A DNA stretch of 55,652 bases from an uncultured Paracoccaceae bacterium (GCA_903930735.1 CAIYZT010000358.1:1-55652), one strand, 5' to 3'. Counted from the stretch's first letter, positions 46,286-55,652 are shown. Notes: generated by a model not told the origin, from the letters alone. Translations and numbers: made by a program.

Positions 46286-47093
46286 TCCAACCAGGCCCGC
46301 TTTGCCGAAAGTTTTCGCGGTCTCCAACCAGAAGGGCGGGGTTGGAAAGACCACGACAACGATCAATCTAGCGCATGGGTTGGCCGAAGCCGGAGCCCGA
46401 GTTCTGATCGTTGACGTCGATCCGCAGGGGAACGCCTCTACTGGCCTCGGTATTTCTCCGGAACGTCGCCGCATTACTTCCTATGATGTCTTGCTGGATG
46501 AGGCTCCGATTTCGGAAGCGATCATGGAAACGTCGATCGCCAATCTCTATATCTGCCCCGCCAATGCAGATCTTTCCTCGGCCGATGTTGAGTTGGTTTC
46601 GAACGAAAAGCGGATTTTTTTGCTCCAAGACGCACTACGCCAGCCGGACATGGACCGTTTCCGCTTTGATTTCGTTCTTATTGACTGCCCGCCGTCGCTG
46701 AATCTGCTGACTGTCAATGCGATGATTGCAGCCAATGCGGTGATCGTGCCGCTTCAGGCTGAATTTTTTGCTCTCGAGGGTCTGTCGCAGTTGCTGTTAA
46801 CCATCCGCGAGATCCGGCAAACCGGCAATCCGAGCTTGCGGATCGAGGGTGTACTTTTGACCATGTTCGACAGCCGCAACCGTCTTTGCCATCAAGTCGA
46901 AGCCGACGCTCGCAACAATCTTGGCGACGTGGTCTACAACACCGTCATTCCGCGAAACGTTCGGGTCAGCGAGGCACCGTCCTTTGCGATGTCAGTGCTG
47001 CAATATGATCCCACCTCGAAAGGCGCAGAGGCCTATCGTGCCCTGGCCGCGGAAATTCTAACAAGAAACCCGATCGCCGGATCCAAGGAGTAG
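46272..47093 (+). CDS. parA: Chromosome partitioning ATPase ParA
   Basis: 273 residues. AVSNQKGGVGKTTTTINLAH (about 15-34) is the deviant Walker A with the signature Lys; DVDPQGNASTGLG and LIDCPPSLNLLTVNAM follow. Start: TTG 46272 preceded by GAGGTG, overlapping the rsmG end by 14 bases. ParA with ParB moves the origin to the cell pole. Confidence 0.95.
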   Translation: MTRADPTRPALPKVFAVSNQKGGVGKTTTTINLAHGLAEAGARVLIVDVDPQGNASTGLGISPERRRITSYDVLLDEAPISEAIMETSIANLYICPANADLSSADVELVSNEKRIFLLQDALRQPDMDRFRFDFVLIDCPPSLNLLTVNAMIAANAVIVPLQAEFFALEGLSQLLLTIREIRQTGNPSLRIEGVLLTMFDSRNRLCHQVEADARNNLGDVVYNTVIPRNVRVSEAPSFAMSVLQYDPTSKGAEAYRALAAEILTRNPIAGSKE

Positions 47094-47095
47094 TC

Positions 47096-47998
47096 ATGGA
47101 CAAGAAACAAGAACGGCGCGGTTTAGGGCGCGGCCTGTCCGCCCTGATGTCCGATATCAACCTTTCCGCTGATGGGCCCGCGTCGGATTCGCAGCGTCGT
47201 CCAGAGCTTCGCCTGCCAATCGAGCGGATTTTTCCAAACCCCAATCAACCCCGTCGTGATTTCGACCAAGAGCCGCTGGAATCCCTCGCGAACTCAATTC
47301 GGCAAAAGGGTGTCCTCCAGCCCCTCATCGTTCGGCCGCGCCCGGCTGCAGAGGGAGACTTTGAAATCGTCGCGGGTGAGCGGCGTTGGCGCGCATCGCA
47401 ACTCGCGAATCTGCATGAAATTCCGGTGGTGATCCGAGATCTTGACGATGTTGAAGTGATTGAAATCGCAATCATCGAAAACATTCAGCGCGCTGATTTG
47501 AATGCTATTGAAGAGGCGCTTGGCTATCGGCAGCTGATGGATCGGTTTGGCCATACGCAAGAAAAAATAGCTGAAGCACTCTCCCGCAGTCGCAGTCATA
47601 TTGCGAATCTGTTGCGTCTGCTCTCCTTGCCGGAGGATGTCCAGATTCTCGTCCGCGAGGGAAAGCTGTCTGCTGGTCATGCGCGGGCAGTCATCACCAG
47701 CGCAGAGCCGTCAAGGCTTGCGCAACTTGCGGTCCAGCGCGGTCTGTCGGTGCGGGATGTGGAAAAGTTGGCCAAGAATACCAAGGCTCAAAAGGCCGCG
47801 CCTAGAACGGGTAACGTCAAAGACGCCGACACGCGGGCGATCGAACAGGATCTGAGCGCGGGTCTTAAACTGCCGGTGTCGATTGCGCACACGATTGACG
47901 GCAGCGGCACCCTCTCGGTCCGCTACTACAATCTCGAGGATCTCGATATGCTCTGCAGGGCGCTTTCGATCGCTCGGCGGGATGATATTCGGGACTAG
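47096..47998 (+). CDS. parB: Chromosome partitioning protein ParB
   Basis: 300 residues. The CTP-binding N-terminal part shows NPNQPRRDFDQEPLESLA, GERRWRAS and EIAIIENIQRADLNAIEEALGY; the helix-turn-helix is RFGHTQEKIAEALSRSRSHIAN (about 155-176); the C-terminal dimer domain is short. Start 2 nt after parA. It binds the parS sites at 43.8, 45.7 and 49.5 kb. Confidence 0.95.
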   Translation: MDKKQERRGLGRGLSALMSDINLSADGPASDSQRRPELRLPIERIFPNPNQPRRDFDQEPLESLANSIRQKGVLQPLIVRPRPAAEGDFEIVAGERRWRASQLANLHEIPVVIRDLDDVEVIEIAIIENIQRADLNAIEEALGYRQLMDRFGHTQEKIAEALSRSRSHIANLLRLLSLPEDVQILVREGKLSAGHARAVITSAEPSRLAQLAVQRGLSVRDVEKLAKNTKAQKAAPRTGNVKDADTRAIEQDLSAGLKLPVSIAHTIDGSGTLSVRYYNLEDLDMLCRALSIARRDDIRD

Positions 47999-48017
47999 TA
48001 GGGGCGTTCGACCCCTA
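47999..48017. terminator. Hairpin between parB and hemW
   Basis: Arms TAGGGG (47999-48004) and CCCCTA (48012-48017), loop CGTTCGA, just after parB and convergent hemW. A short hairpin without a T run; probably a weak terminator. Confidence 0.45.
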
Positions 48018-49166
48018 AATTCTATCCGCAAGCGCCCGTATAACGGCATTTAGAACCAAGCGGCCCTGCGCCGTCGCGTTTACCTGGCTTCCGGTTTGCG
48101 CGATCATCGCCAGTTCGAGCAGGCCCTGCAGTGCCTTTTCCGTGACCCGCCTCCCGGTCAGCCGCTCGATCCTTGATAAATCGATCCCATCTCGGGTCCG
48201 CAGTCCCATCAGTATCAATTCTTCGGCCCAAGCCTGCGACGAAAGCGTATCGCGGGGCTCCTCGCCGGCCTTGCCAGCCCTTACCTGCGCCAGCCAGGCA
48301 CCGGGAGCCTTAGGCGCCACCGTCGCGTATCGGTGACCCTGCAGCGTCAGCCGCCCATGTGCCCCCGGACCTATACCCACATAGTCGCCACCCTGCCAAT
48401 AGATTTGATTGTGCCGGGATTCATAGCCAGGAATCGCATGGTTAGAGACTTCGTAGGCATAAAGGCCGCGCGTGTTGCAAAGCTCCTGTGTCAACTCGTA
48501 GAGATCCACCGACAGATCCTCGTTCGGAAGCCCGCGCAAGGCGCCTGCCGCAAGGCGCTGCGCAAAGGCTGTCCCATCCTCGACAGTCAGCTGATAGAGG
48601 GACATATGCGTTGGCAGCAAGTCCAACGCCCGCGTCAACTCGGCCCGCCACGCACCAAGGGACTGGTCCTGCCGGGCGTAGATTAGGTCAAAGCTAACCC
48701 GATCAAAGACCGACCGGGCCGATTCAAGCGCTTTTAGCGCGGTATCGACGCTATGCAGCCGCCCAAGGGCGCGCAAATCTGCATCAACCAGCGACTGAAA
48801 CCCCATTGAAACCCGGTTCACGCCCGCACGCTTGTAGCCCTCAAATCGGGCAACTTCGACCGATGAGGGGTTCGCCTCGAGCGTTATTTCCACATCGTTT
48901 CGCAGCGACCAATTGCGCCTAACCGCCGAAAGAATCCGGTCAACGGTTTCGGGATGCATCAAAGACGGTGTTCCGCCCCCAAAGTATATGCTGGCAATCC
49001 GTTTTGGGCCCAACTCTTCTGCGAACCGGCTCACCTCAACTTCAAAGGCCTCCGCCCATTGGTCCTGATCCACCTTTTCAGCAACATGGCTGTTGAAGTC
49101 GCAATAGGGGCACTTTGATTGGCAAAAGGGCCAGTGCAGATAGATCGCCAGATCGTCACGGTCCAT
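48015..49166 (-). CDS. hemW: Heme chaperone HemW (radical SAM)
   Basis: 383 residues. QSKCPYCDFNSHV (about 15-27) holds the radical-SAM CxxxCxxC cysteines (the first Cys in WPFCQSKC). Unlike HemN it lacks an N-terminal extension and carries RHNQIYWQGGDYVGIGPGAHG, whose HNxxYW motif is the heme-binding sequence of HemW. It lies 6 bases after ridA in the rph-rdgB-ridA-hemW leftward unit. Confidence 0.92.
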   Translation of the reverse strand: MDRDDLAIYLHWPFCQSKCPYCDFNSHVAEKVDQDQWAEAFEVEVSRFAEELGPKRIASIYFGGGTPSLMHPETVDRILSAVRRNWSLRNDVEITLEANPSSVEVARFEGYKRAGVNRVSMGFQSLVDADLRALGRLHSVDTALKALESARSVFDRVSFDLIYARQDQSLGAWRAELTRALDLLPTHMSLYQLTVEDGTAFAQRLAAGALRGLPNEDLSVDLYELTQELCNTRGLYAYEVSNHAIPGYESRHNQIYWQGGDYVGIGPGAHGRLTLQGHRYATVAPKAPGAWLAQVRAGKAGEEPRDTLSSQAWAEELILMGLRTRDGIDLSRIERLTGRRVTEKALQGLLELAMIAQTGSQVNATAQGRLVLNAVIRALADRI

Positions 49167-49172
49167 GGGTAT

Positions 49173-49556
49173 TTAGCCCTTGAAAGCCGTAACTTCGATT
49201 TCAATCTTCATTTCCGGGCGGATCAGGCCGGCGATGACCATGGTAGCGGCGGGCCGTATTTCCGATAGGGCCGCGCCAAGCTCCGGGATAATTTCGTCAA
49301 CAAAGCCAGTGTTGGTGACGGTATATTGCACCCGGACGATGTCATCCATTTCAAAACCGGCCTCGGTCAGGACCTTGGCAATGGTCGCAAAGCAGTTTCT
49401 GGTCTGGAGCGCCGCGCTGTCCGGGATTTCCATCGTGGCATAATCGTAGCCGGTAACGCCGGAGATGAAACACCAACCCGATTTCACAATGGCGCGGCTG
49501 TAACCCATGTTCTTTTCAAAAGCGGAACCTGTCGAGATACGTTTCACGTGAAACAC
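49173..49556 (-). CDS. ridA: RidA family enamine/imine deaminase
   Basis: 127 residues. The fold ends PAATMVIAGLIRPEMKIEIEVTAF, with the conserved Arg near the C-terminus and Glu. RidA removes reactive 2-aminoacrylate and similar. The start ATG is at 49554-49556, at the edge of a parS site; the first codons (MFHVKR) are the parS sequence. An internal start is possible, since RidA does not need these residues. Confidence 0.85.
   Translation of the reverse strand: MFHVKRISTGSAFEKNMGYSRAIVKSGWCFISGVTGYDYATMEIPDSAALQTRNCFATIAKVLTEAGFEMDDIVRVQYTVTNTGFVDEIIPELGAALSEIRPAATMVIAGLIRPEMKIEIEVTAFKG
49540..49555. other. parS: parS site 3 (ridA start / rdgB end)
   Basis: CGTTTCACGTGAAACA on the plus strand, 15 of 16 to the consensus, 1.5 kb after parB. 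It overlaps the ridA start and the last codons of rdgB. Confidence 0.9.
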
Positions 49557-50149
49557 TCCTGTATGAAGCGGGAAAAGGCCCGGCCTCGGTGACTGATGCG
49601 ATTCTTTTCCCAGCGGTCCATCTCACCAAAGGTCACATCATAACCCTCTGGTTGGAAAATAGGGTCGTAGCCATGTCCACCGAGCCCGCGCCCCGGCCAA
49701 ACAATCTGCCCGGGCATGCAGCCCTCAAAAACCTGATCGCTGCCATTAGGATATGCCAGAACCAGAGTACAGCGAAACTGCGCCAGGCGCGGATAGGGCG
49801 CCTGACAAGTCTCTAGTTCATTCCAAGCCCGCTCCATCGCAAGGGAAAAATCCCGACCGTTCGGAGTTTCCGCCCAATCTGCGGTGTAGACCCCCGGCGC
49901 GCCGCCCAAGGCATCAATCGTAATGCCGGAATCGTCGGCCAGCGCTGACATCCCCGTGGCCTTGGCCGCCGCATGCGCTTTAATCCGCGCATTGCCGACA
50001 AAACTCGCCTCAGTCTCAGCCGGTTCCGCAAGCCCCAACTCGGCGGCGCTCAGCACCCGCACGCCAAATGGCGCCAGCAAGTCGCGCATTTCGGCGAGCT
50101 TGCCAGCGTTATGCGTGGCCAAAACCAACGTGTCCCCGGCAAAGCGCAT
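49544..50149 (-). CDS. rdgB: Non-canonical purine NTP pyrophosphatase RdgB
   Basis: 201 residues. VLATHNAGKLAEMRDLL (about 9-25) is the Ham1/RdgB signature, ALADDSGITIDALGGAPGVY (about 71-90) and DPIFQPEGYDVTFGEM later parts. Hydrolyses ITP, dITP and XTP. It starts 3 bases after the rph stop and overlaps the ridA start by 13 bases. Confidence 0.95.
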   Translation of the reverse strand: MRFAGDTLVLATHNAGKLAEMRDLLAPFGVRVLSAAELGLAEPAETEASFVGNARIKAHAAAKATGMSALADDSGITIDALGGAPGVYTADWAETPNGRDFSLAMERAWNELETCQAPYPRLAQFRCTLVLAYPNGSDQVFEGCMPGQIVWPGRGLGGHGYDPIFQPEGYDVTFGEMDRWEKNRISHRGRAFSRFIQECFT

Positions 50150-50152
50150 TTT

Positions 50153-50869
50153 TCAGCCCCCAATAGCCCGCCGCTGCGCATCGATCAGCGATCTGGCGCC
50201 CAAATCCGCCAGATCCATCAGCGCATTCAGGCTCTGCCGCGAAAAGGTCGCGCCCTCTGCCGACATCTGCACTTCGACCAACCGCCCACGGCCGGTAATC
50301 ACAAAATTGCCATCGGCGCCGGCTTCGGAATCCTCAGGGTAGTCCAGATCCAGCACTTCCTGACCCGCATAAACCCCGCAAGAAACCGCGGCGATATGAT
50401 CCACAATCGGATCGCTGACGATCAAGCCAGACTTCAACAGCTTGTTCACCGCCAGCCGCAGCGCCACCCAGCCCCCGGTGATCGAGGCGCAGCGCGTCCC
50501 GCCATCAGCCTGAATCACATCGCAGTCAACCACGATCTGCCGCTCGCCCAATGCGGCCCGGTCAACCCCAGCGCGCAGCGACCTTCCGATAAGACGTTGA
50601 ATTTCCTGCGTTCTTCCGCTCTGCTTGCCCACCGCCGCCTCGCGCCGCGTCCGGCTGTTGGTTGCGCGCGGCAACATGCCATACTCCGCCGTAACCCAGC
50701 CCAGCCCAGTCCCCTTCAGAAACGACGGCGGCTTGTCTTCGATCGTTGCCGAGCAGAGCACATGCGTATTGCCCATCTTGATCAGGCAAGAACCCTCAGC
50801 ATGATGCATCACGCCCGTTTCGATCGACACATCCCGCATCTGATCCAGTTTCCGCCCCGATGGCCGCAT
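50153..50869 (-). CDS. rph: Ribonuclease PH
   Basis: 238 residues from ATG 50869 (AGGGGCAG before it). [24 protein letters not shown] opens the RNase PH fold; [19 protein letters not shown] and [16 protein letters not shown] are the phosphate-binding parts. It trims tRNA 3' ends by phosphorolysis. The longer frame (to 51694) is a shadow of hrcA and is rejected. Divergent from hrcA, as in many alphaproteobacteria. Confidence 0.95.
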   Translation of the reverse strand: MRPSGRKLDQMRDVSIETGVMHHAEGSCLIKMGNTHVLCSATIEDKPPSFLKGTGLGWVTAEYGMLPRATNSRTRREAAVGKQSGRTQEIQRLIGRSLRAGVDRAALGERQIVVDCDVIQADGGTRCASITGGWVALRLAVNKLLKSGLIVSDPIVDHIAAVSCGVYAGQEVLDLDYPEDSEAGADGNFVITGRGRLVEVQMSAEGATFSRQSLNALMDLADLGARSLIDAQRRAIGG

Positions 50870-50983
50870 GTTCTGCCCCTTTTGAATATTCCCCGCCAAA
50901 TAGGACCGCCGCCGCCCCATATGCAACCCTGATTGACGCGGGCGCTTGTATCTCCCTACACTTTGCCTAGGGAAGGCAGGATA

Positions 50984-52054
50984 ATGATAGCGGCATCGAA
51001 TATTCTGAACGATATGAATGACCGCACGCGTGAGGTGTTTCGCCGCGTTGTCGAAGCCTATCTGTCCTCGGGTGATCCGGTTGGCTCGCGCACCCTGACC
51101 CGAACCTTTTCGGAGAAACTCTCGGCCGCGACGATCCGAAACGTGATGCAAGATTTGGAATATGTTGGCCTGCTGGGCAGCCCCCACACTTCCGCCGGCC
51201 GCATCCCGACACAGCTGGGACTGCGCATGTTCGTGGATACCCTGCTGGAGGTTGGCACGGTTTCCAATGCCGACCGCGATATGATAGAGACGACCGCCGC
51301 ACTGGACGCCCCCGATGTCGGCTCGCTTCTCGATCAGGTCAGTTCCACCCTTTCGGGCATCACAGGCTCGGCCTCTGTCGTGATGGCGCCCAAATTTGAG
51401 GCACAGATACGCCATATCGAATTCGTCAACCTGTCCCCCGATCGCGCCCTGGTGGTGCTGGTCCACACCGACGGCCATATCGAAAACCGCATTTTCACCC
51501 CGCCGCCGGGTCAAACGCCCTCGTCCTTGCGCGAGGCCGCGAATTTTCTGAATTCCTTTACCGAGGGCAAAACCCTCGCCGAGTTGCGCCTTGCGATCAC
51601 AGAAGAGATTTCCCGCCGCCGCCAGGAAATCGACGGCCTCGCCCGCGCCCTCGTCGAAAGTGGGCTCGCGCTCTGGCAAAGCTCCGAGGATCATTCCGAA
51701 CGCCTGATCGTCCGCGGTAGGTCCAACCTGATCGATTCCGCCGCCGAATCATCCGAGATCGACCTGATCCGCCGCCTCTTTGACGACCTCGAACGCAAGC
51801 GGGACATCGCCGAATTCCTCAATCTTGCCGAAACCGGTGAAGGTGTGAAAATATTTATTGGCTCTGAGAACAAACTCTTTTCACTTTCGGGCTCCTCATT
51901 GGTCGTCTCACCCTATATGAACGCGGATCGAAAGATCATCGGTGCGGTTGGCGTCATCGGTCCGACTCGGCTAAATTATGGCCGTATCGTCCCGATTGTT
52001 GATTTCACGGCGCAGCTTGTGGGCCGAATCCTGTCAGAACGGGGCAGGCTTTAG
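50984..52054 (+). CDS. hrcA: Heat-inducible repressor HrcA
   Basis: 356 residues. The winged helix is [35 protein letters not shown] and [30 protein letters not shown] (about 7-75). HrcA normally binds CIRCE near groES. No CIRCE site is visible here, so its targets are outside the window. The gap to rph has TTGACG, 17 bases, CTACAC (50933-50961) as a possible promoter. Start ATG 50984 follows GGCAGG. Confidence 0.95.
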   Translation: MIAASNILNDMNDRTREVFRRVVEAYLSSGDPVGSRTLTRTFSEKLSAATIRNVMQDLEYVGLLGSPHTSAGRIPTQLGLRMFVDTLLEVGTVSNADRDMIETTAALDAPDVGSLLDQVSSTLSGITGSASVVMAPKFEAQIRHIEFVNLSPDRALVVLVHTDGHIENRIFTPPPGQTPSSLREAANFLNSFTEGKTLAELRLAITEEISRRRQEIDGLARALVESGLALWQSSEDHSERLIVRGRSNLIDSAAESSEIDLIRRLFDDLERKRDIAEFLNLAETGEGVKIFIGSENKLFSLSGSSLVVSPYMNADRKIIGAVGVIGPTRLNYGRIVPIVDFTAQLVGRILSERGRL

Positions 52055-52077
52055 TCAGAACGGAACGGAATACGGAA

Positions 52078-52608
52078 ATGACGCAGGAAAAAATGGAACC
52101 CGAAGATTATCTTTCGGAGGAAACCGAGAACTTTGCATTGGCAGACGAGATTGAGGCCCTGCGCGCCGAACGGGACGAGATGCGCGACCGTTTCATGCGG
52201 GCGCTGGCCGAATCCGAGAATGTCCGCAAACGGGCCGAGCGTGACCGCCGCGAGGCCGAGCAATACGGCGCCACCCGCCTCGCCCGCGATCTTTTGCCGA
52301 TCTACGACAACCTCTCGCGCGCCTTGGGTTCCGTTACAGATGAAATGCGCGCGGAATCCTCGGCGATGATCGAAGGCGTTGAGCTGACCCTGCGCGAGTT
52401 GACCAATGTGATGACCAAACACGGCGTCAAACCGATCACGCCGGTGATTGGCGACCTCTTTGACCCCTCTTTGCACGAGGCCATGTTCGAAGCCGCGCTT
52501 CCTGGCACCAAGGCCGGGCAGATCATTCAGGTGATGGCGCCGGGCTTTTTGTTGCATGACCGGCTGCTGCGCGCGGCGCAGGTTGGGGTCTCTTCAATGG
52601 TTGGCTAA
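52078..52608 (+). CDS. grpE: Nucleotide exchange factor GrpE
   Basis: 176 residues. A long N-terminal coiled coil (EIEALRAERDEMRDRFMRALAESENVRKRAERD, about 22-54) and the C-terminal beta domain (GVKPITPVIGDLFDPSLHEAMFEAA, about 120-145) match GrpE. It speeds ADP release from DnaK. Twenty-three bases after hrcA, one operon. The dnaK-dnaJ pair is 38 kb away. Confidence 0.95.
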   Translation: MTQEKMEPEDYLSEETENFALADEIEALRAERDEMRDRFMRALAESENVRKRAERDRREAEQYGATRLARDLLPIYDNLSRALGSVTDEMRAESSAMIEGVELTLRELTNVMTKHGVKPITPVIGDLFDPSLHEAMFEAALPGTKAGQIIQVMAPGFLLHDRLLRAAQVGVSSMVG

Positions 52609-52615
52609 ATCTTGG

Positions 52616-52638
52616 GGCCGCCCGGTCTAGGGGCGGCC
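52616..52638. terminator. Terminator between grpE and GT4
   Basis: Arms GGCCGCC (52616-52622) and GGCGGCC (52632-52638), 9-base loop, followed by TTCC. It overlaps the end of the convergent GT4 gene. Confidence 0.5.
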
Positions 52639-53745
52639 TTCCAGAACCTGGCGAACCAGCCCGTTCACCTTTGAAGTCCATTCTTCCGGCCCAAAGTGCT
52701 GGGCCCAAGCCGCCGTGATCTGCGCCGCAAAGTCCATCGGGGCGGATCGAAACTGTGCTGTCATTTCGTCTATCATCGCGGCGCTCTGCGCCAAATCAGC
52801 GGTGATCAACCCGAAAAGCGGATGCAGCCGGCCAATCATCTGCGTGCCGCCGACCTTGGTTGAAAACACCGGCACGCCCATTTCCATCGCCTCGATCATC
52901 GCAATCGACAGCCCCTCATAGCGCGACGTCACCAGCAGCCCGTCGGCCCCCGCCAGGGCCGAGGGAACGTCCTCGGTCGGCCCCACAAACTGCACCCGCT
53001 CCAACGACTTAGCACCCAGGACAGCCGCAAACCGCCGTTTCAACTCCGCAGAATCGGTCCCCATCCCATGCATATCCAGCCTGAAATCCCCCGGCAAAAA
53101 AGCAAAAAGCCGGGCGGCATGATCAAGGTTCTTTTGCCGCGAATCCCGCGTCAGCATCACTAGGCGCCGTGACCCGTTGCGCACCGGCTCCGGCATGTCC
53201 GCGCCGCCAAGAACCGAGCTGTTTGGCAGAATATGGCAGCGATTATCGCGAACCAGCCAATCCGGCATCCCGGCGCGGTCCTCCTCGGTCAGAAACACCA
53301 GATCCTGAACCGGCCCCGTCCGCAGCCCCGCAATCTCCAGACCGATCGAGACCGCCGAACGCAACGCGCCGTGCCCCGGCCCAAACGGCAGCCCGTGATA
53401 TGTCACCAACAGACGCCCCAAACCCCCGCCCCGCATCGCCGAGCGCGACAGCGGCAAGGCCATCCGCGCATGGGCCCAGACCAGATCCGGCCGAATTTCC
53501 CGCAAGGCCCCACTCAGCGCCGCCTTGGCGCGATAGGCGTTCTGCGGATTTAGGCCGGTCGCGAGCCCCGGAATTTCGATATGACGGAACTCTTTGGCAA
53601 AGCCGAACCCACCCCGATCCAGGTCAGAAATGATCGTCAGATCTGCCCAAGGGCCCAGGACCTCGGTTAATTGCTCGATATGGCGCGGCACGCCCGACCG
53701 GCCCCCATCGCCGCCCACCAAAACGATCTTTGGCCGACCAGCCAT
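52627..53745 (-). CDS. GT4-family glycosyltransferase
   Basis: 372 residues, GT-B. IVLVGGDGGRSGVPRHIEQL starts the fold, LVMLTRDSRQKNLDHAARLF (about 195-214) and LVTSRYEGLSIAMIEAMEMGVPV (about 280-302) are the donor-binding and E-x7-E motifs. It begins immediately after the GT2 gene (no gap), so the two are one transcript with mutS upstream. Donor and acceptor unknown; a surface polysaccharide is likely. Confidence 0.85.
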   Translation of the reverse strand: MAGRPKIVLVGGDGGRSGVPRHIEQLTEVLGPWADLTIISDLDRGGFGFAKEFRHIEIPGLATGLNPQNAYRAKAALSGALREIRPDLVWAHARMALPLSRSAMRGGGLGRLLVTYHGLPFGPGHGALRSAVSIGLEIAGLRTGPVQDLVFLTEEDRAGMPDWLVRDNRCHILPNSSVLGGADMPEPVRNGSRRLVMLTRDSRQKNLDHAARLFAFLPGDFRLDMHGMGTDSAELKRRFAAVLGAKSLERVQFVGPTEDVPSALAGADGLLVTSRYEGLSIAMIEAMEMGVPVFSTKVGGTQMIGRLHPLFGLITADLAQSAAMIDEMTAQFRSAPMDFAAQITAAWAQHFGPEEWTSKVNGLVRQVLEGRP

Positions 53746-54687
53746 TCAAACCCTCCCCCAGAAAAACAGCAGCTTCAACACCCAATCCTCAGCCCGGTTC
53801 TGCCGATAGATCCCAAGGCGCCGCAGAATCGCCGGCCGCTTCCAGATCGAAACTTCGCGCAAAGACAGCAACTGAAAGGCAATCATCCGCCCCTCATCCC
53901 CCAAATCCGGCAGGCTCAGCAGCGCCGTCGCTTGTCGCCGAACCGCCCGCCCATAATCCCCGCTCAACACCCGCCGAATCCGCGCCAAGGCCTGCCCCTT
54001 CGCCTGCCCACTGCCCACCAGATTGCCGCCGTGCTGCCGATAATGCAGACCCGGCACCGGGTCGAAAAGGATCGCCCCGCCCGCCGCCGAAATCACCTGA
54101 TAGGTCAGCCAATCGTGGTACCCCGCCTCCAGCGCCGCCCGATCTTTCGTGCCCCCAATGGCCCGCCGCATCAGTGCCGCCGCCGCGGCATTCAGCACCA
54201 TCGCATTGCCCGTCATCCCGTTTTCCGCCAGCGCATGTCGCAGCCCCAACGGCTGCCCCGGCATCGCCGAAATCCGATCCCCGCGCCCCCCCTGGTCTGC
54301 GATAAACACCCGGCAAGCATAAATCGCCGGCCCCGCTGCATCGCACAGTGCCGCCACAGCCCGCTCCAGCTTTTCCGAAAGCCAGATATCGTCCTGATCA
54401 CAAAAGGCCAGCCAGTCCGCTTCTGGTCCTGACTTCAGGATCAATTCCAGAAAATTGGCCGTTGCCCCCCTGCCTGGGCCCGCGGAAATCGCGACCCGCC
54501 CCGTCCCAACTTGCGCAGAAAACGTCTCTAACATCGCCAAAGTCGCATCACTCGACCCATCGTCACTCGCTTGCAACCGCCAGCTCCCATAGCTTTGCCG
54601 CGCCAGCGAATCCAACTGATCCGCCAGAAACTCCGCCCCGTTCCGCGTTGCCAAAAGCACGGAAATCATCGGCATCGCCCCGCTCAT
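53746..54687 (-). CDS. GT2-family glycosyltransferase
   Basis: 313 residues. [21 protein letters not shown] opens the GT-A fold; [14 protein letters not shown] and [14 protein letters not shown] give the DxD metal site. It is most like rhamnosyl- or WsaF-type transferases by style. The ATG overlaps the mutS stop by 4 nt. Its link to mutS is only positional. Confidence 0.82.
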   Translation of the reverse strand: MSGAMPMISVLLATRNGAEFLADQLDSLARQSYGSWRLQASDDGSSDATLAMLETFSAQVGTGRVAISAGPGRGATANFLELILKSGPEADWLAFCDQDDIWLSEKLERAVAALCDAAGPAIYACRVFIADQGGRGDRISAMPGQPLGLRHALAENGMTGNAMVLNAAAAALMRRAIGGTKDRAALEAGYHDWLTYQVISAAGGAILFDPVPGLHYRQHGGNLVGSGQAKGQALARIRRVLSGDYGRAVRRQATALLSLPDLGDEGRMIAFQLLSLREVSIWKRPAILRRLGIYRQNRAEDWVLKLLFFWGRV

Positions 54688-55652
54688 CCGCCGCCTCCAT
54701 GCAAAAGCGCGCGCAGCTCATAGATCAGTTGCAACGCCTCTTTCGGCGAAAGATCGTCCGGGTGAACCAATTTCAGGCGATCTTCGATCGCCGAAGCCTT
54801 GGCAATCAACGGCGCTGGGGCCGGGGATAGCACCCGAAACAGCGGCAAATCATCAATCAATGCCTTTCTGGGCGCGCCGTCCCGCTCGCCCGCCTCCAGC
54901 GCCTTCAAGACCACCTTGGCCCGGTCCACCACGCTTTGAGGCAACCCGGCCAGTCGCGCAACCTGCACCCCATAACTGCGATCCGCCGCCCCCTTTCTGA
55001 CCTCATGCAGAAAGATGACGTCGCCTTCCCACTCTTTGACGGTCACGGTCGCGTTTTCTACTCCCGGCAGCTTCCCCGCCAAGGCCGTCATCTCGTGGTA
55101 GTGCGTGGCGAACAGGGCGCGGCAACGGTTGACGCCGTGCAGATGCTCCATCGTCGCCCAGGCGATCGACAATCCATCATAGGTCGCTGTGCCCCGCCCG
55201 ATCTCGTCCAGAATAACCAGCGCCCGGTCGTCCGCCTGGGTCAGGATCGCGGCGGTTTCCACCATTTCAACCATAAAGGTCGACCGCCCTCGCGCCAAAT
55301 CATCCGCCGCACCCACCCGGCTGAAAATCTGGCTGACAACACCAATCTCGGCGAAACTCGCCGGCACAAAAGACCCCGCCTGAGCCAACAAAGCGATCAG
55401 CGCGTTTTGGCGCAAAAAGGTGGATTTGCCGGCCATGTTGGGACCAGTCAGCAGCCAAATCGCCGGCGCCGAGCCGGGCGTCAGCTCGCAATCATTGGCC
55501 ACAAAAGGCCCTGCGCCCTGCCTGCGCAGCGCCCGCTCGACCACCGGATGACGCCCACCCTTGATGATAAAGCCGCGATGATCGGTGACGACCGGTTCGC
55601 TCCAGCCCTCACTCTGCGCAATATCGGCAAGAGCGGCGGTCAGGTCTATCTC
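54684..55652 (-). CDS. mutS: DNA mismatch repair protein MutS (3' part)
   Basis: The frame runs off the right edge, so only the last 322 residues are in the window. [20 protein letters not shown] (Walker A), [35 protein letters not shown] (Walker B) and [10 protein letters not shown] are the ATPase motifs. The C-terminal helix-turn-helix/dimer part is present ([15 protein letters not shown]). The stop overlaps the GT2 start by 4 nt. The N-terminal mismatch-binding domain is outside the window. Confidence 0.95.
   Translation of the reverse strand, partial: EIDLTAALADIAQSEGWSEPVVTDHRGFIIKGGRHPVVERALRRQGAGPFVANDCELTPGSAPAIWLLTGPNMAGKSTFLRQNALIALLAQAGSFVPASFAEIGVVSQIFSRVGAADDLARGRSTFMVEMVETAAILTQADDRALVILDEIGRGTATYDGLSIAWATMEHLHGVNRCRALFATHYHEMTALAGKLPGVENATVTVKEWEGDVIFLHEVRKGAADRSYGVQVARLAGLPQSVVDRAKVVLKALEAGERDGAPRKALIDDLPLFRVLSPAPAPLIAKASAIEDRLKLVHPDDLSPKEALQLIYELRALLHGGGG

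Noticed and set aside
50870-50983. CIRCE element before hrcA
   Set aside because: No TTAGCACTC/GAGTGCTAA inverted repeat is present here or before dnaK.
50870-51694. Long upstream extension of rph
   Set aside because: It is antisense to hrc[10 protein letters not shown] is the normal RNase PH start and has a good ribosome binding site.
53671-54432. 253-codon plus-strand frame
   Set aside because: It is a shadow of the GT4/GT2 genes, rich in Pro and Arg.

Overview
The window looks like chromosome of an alphaproteobacterium of the Rhodobacteraceae (Rhodobacter/Roseobacter group). The grounds are the high G+C, the gene families, the RpoH-type dnaK promoter, and the block maf-aroE-coaE-dnaQ / hemJ-rho-mnmE-mnmG-rsmG-parA-parB, which marks the replication-origin neighbourhood in this class. 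No plasmid or phage backbone is visible. The only clear transposons are decayed ones at the far left.

Layout. 1-2.03 kb: a decayed IS630-type element with two palindromic insertions, scrambled DNA and the 3' end of an IS5-type transposase. 2.0-12.2 kb: an exopolysaccharide/capsule locus. One leftward unit is galU, GT4, GT2, GT14 and a two-domain sulfotransferase. A second is cysQ, kdsB and GT2, with a divergent ABC-2 export permease. PAPS-type sulfation and PAP removal by CysQ fit together here. 12.4-16.4 kb: dnaK-dnaJ, then radC. 16.4-19.1 kb: an unusual binding-protein/OmpA fusion and an unknown anchored protein. 19.2-21.0 kb: a sugar-acid SDR and an SMP-30 lactonase, divergent. 21.0-27.0 kb: idi, hemC, hemE, secB, fxsA, tRNA-Lys, dapF and a methylthiotransferase. 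27.0-28.6 kb: long palindromes, a LacI regulator and its probable operator. 28.6-28.9 kb: tRNA-Arg(CCU) split in its anticodon loop by a 250-nt group I intron. 29.0-37.5 kb: a glutamine-synthetase-III/glutamate-synthase-like cluster (GATase, GXGXG, FMN subunits and GlnT/GmaS), divergent from three small membrane proteins plus an APC permease, and an XRE-cupin regulator nearby. 37.5-42.5 kb: dnaQ, coaE, aroE and maf run left and hemJ, rho run right from an A+T-rich gap with DnaA boxes, the likely oriC (40243-40620). 42.5-48.0 kb: mnmE, mnmG, rsmG, parA, parB, with two parS sites. 48.0-52.6 kb: hemW, ridA, rdgB and rph leftward (third parS), and hrcA-grpE rightward. 52.6-55.65 kb: two glycosyltransferases and the 3' part of mutS.

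The most notable items are the intron-split tRNA-Arg, the candidate oriC with its ParABS system, the amine/glutamate cluster with its small membrane proteins, the sulfated-polysaccharide locus, and a 42-nt palindromic repeat found twice near the left end. Start codons were chosen by ribosome binding site, 4-nt overlaps and family length. All functions are inferred from sequence motifs read by eye, with no database search.
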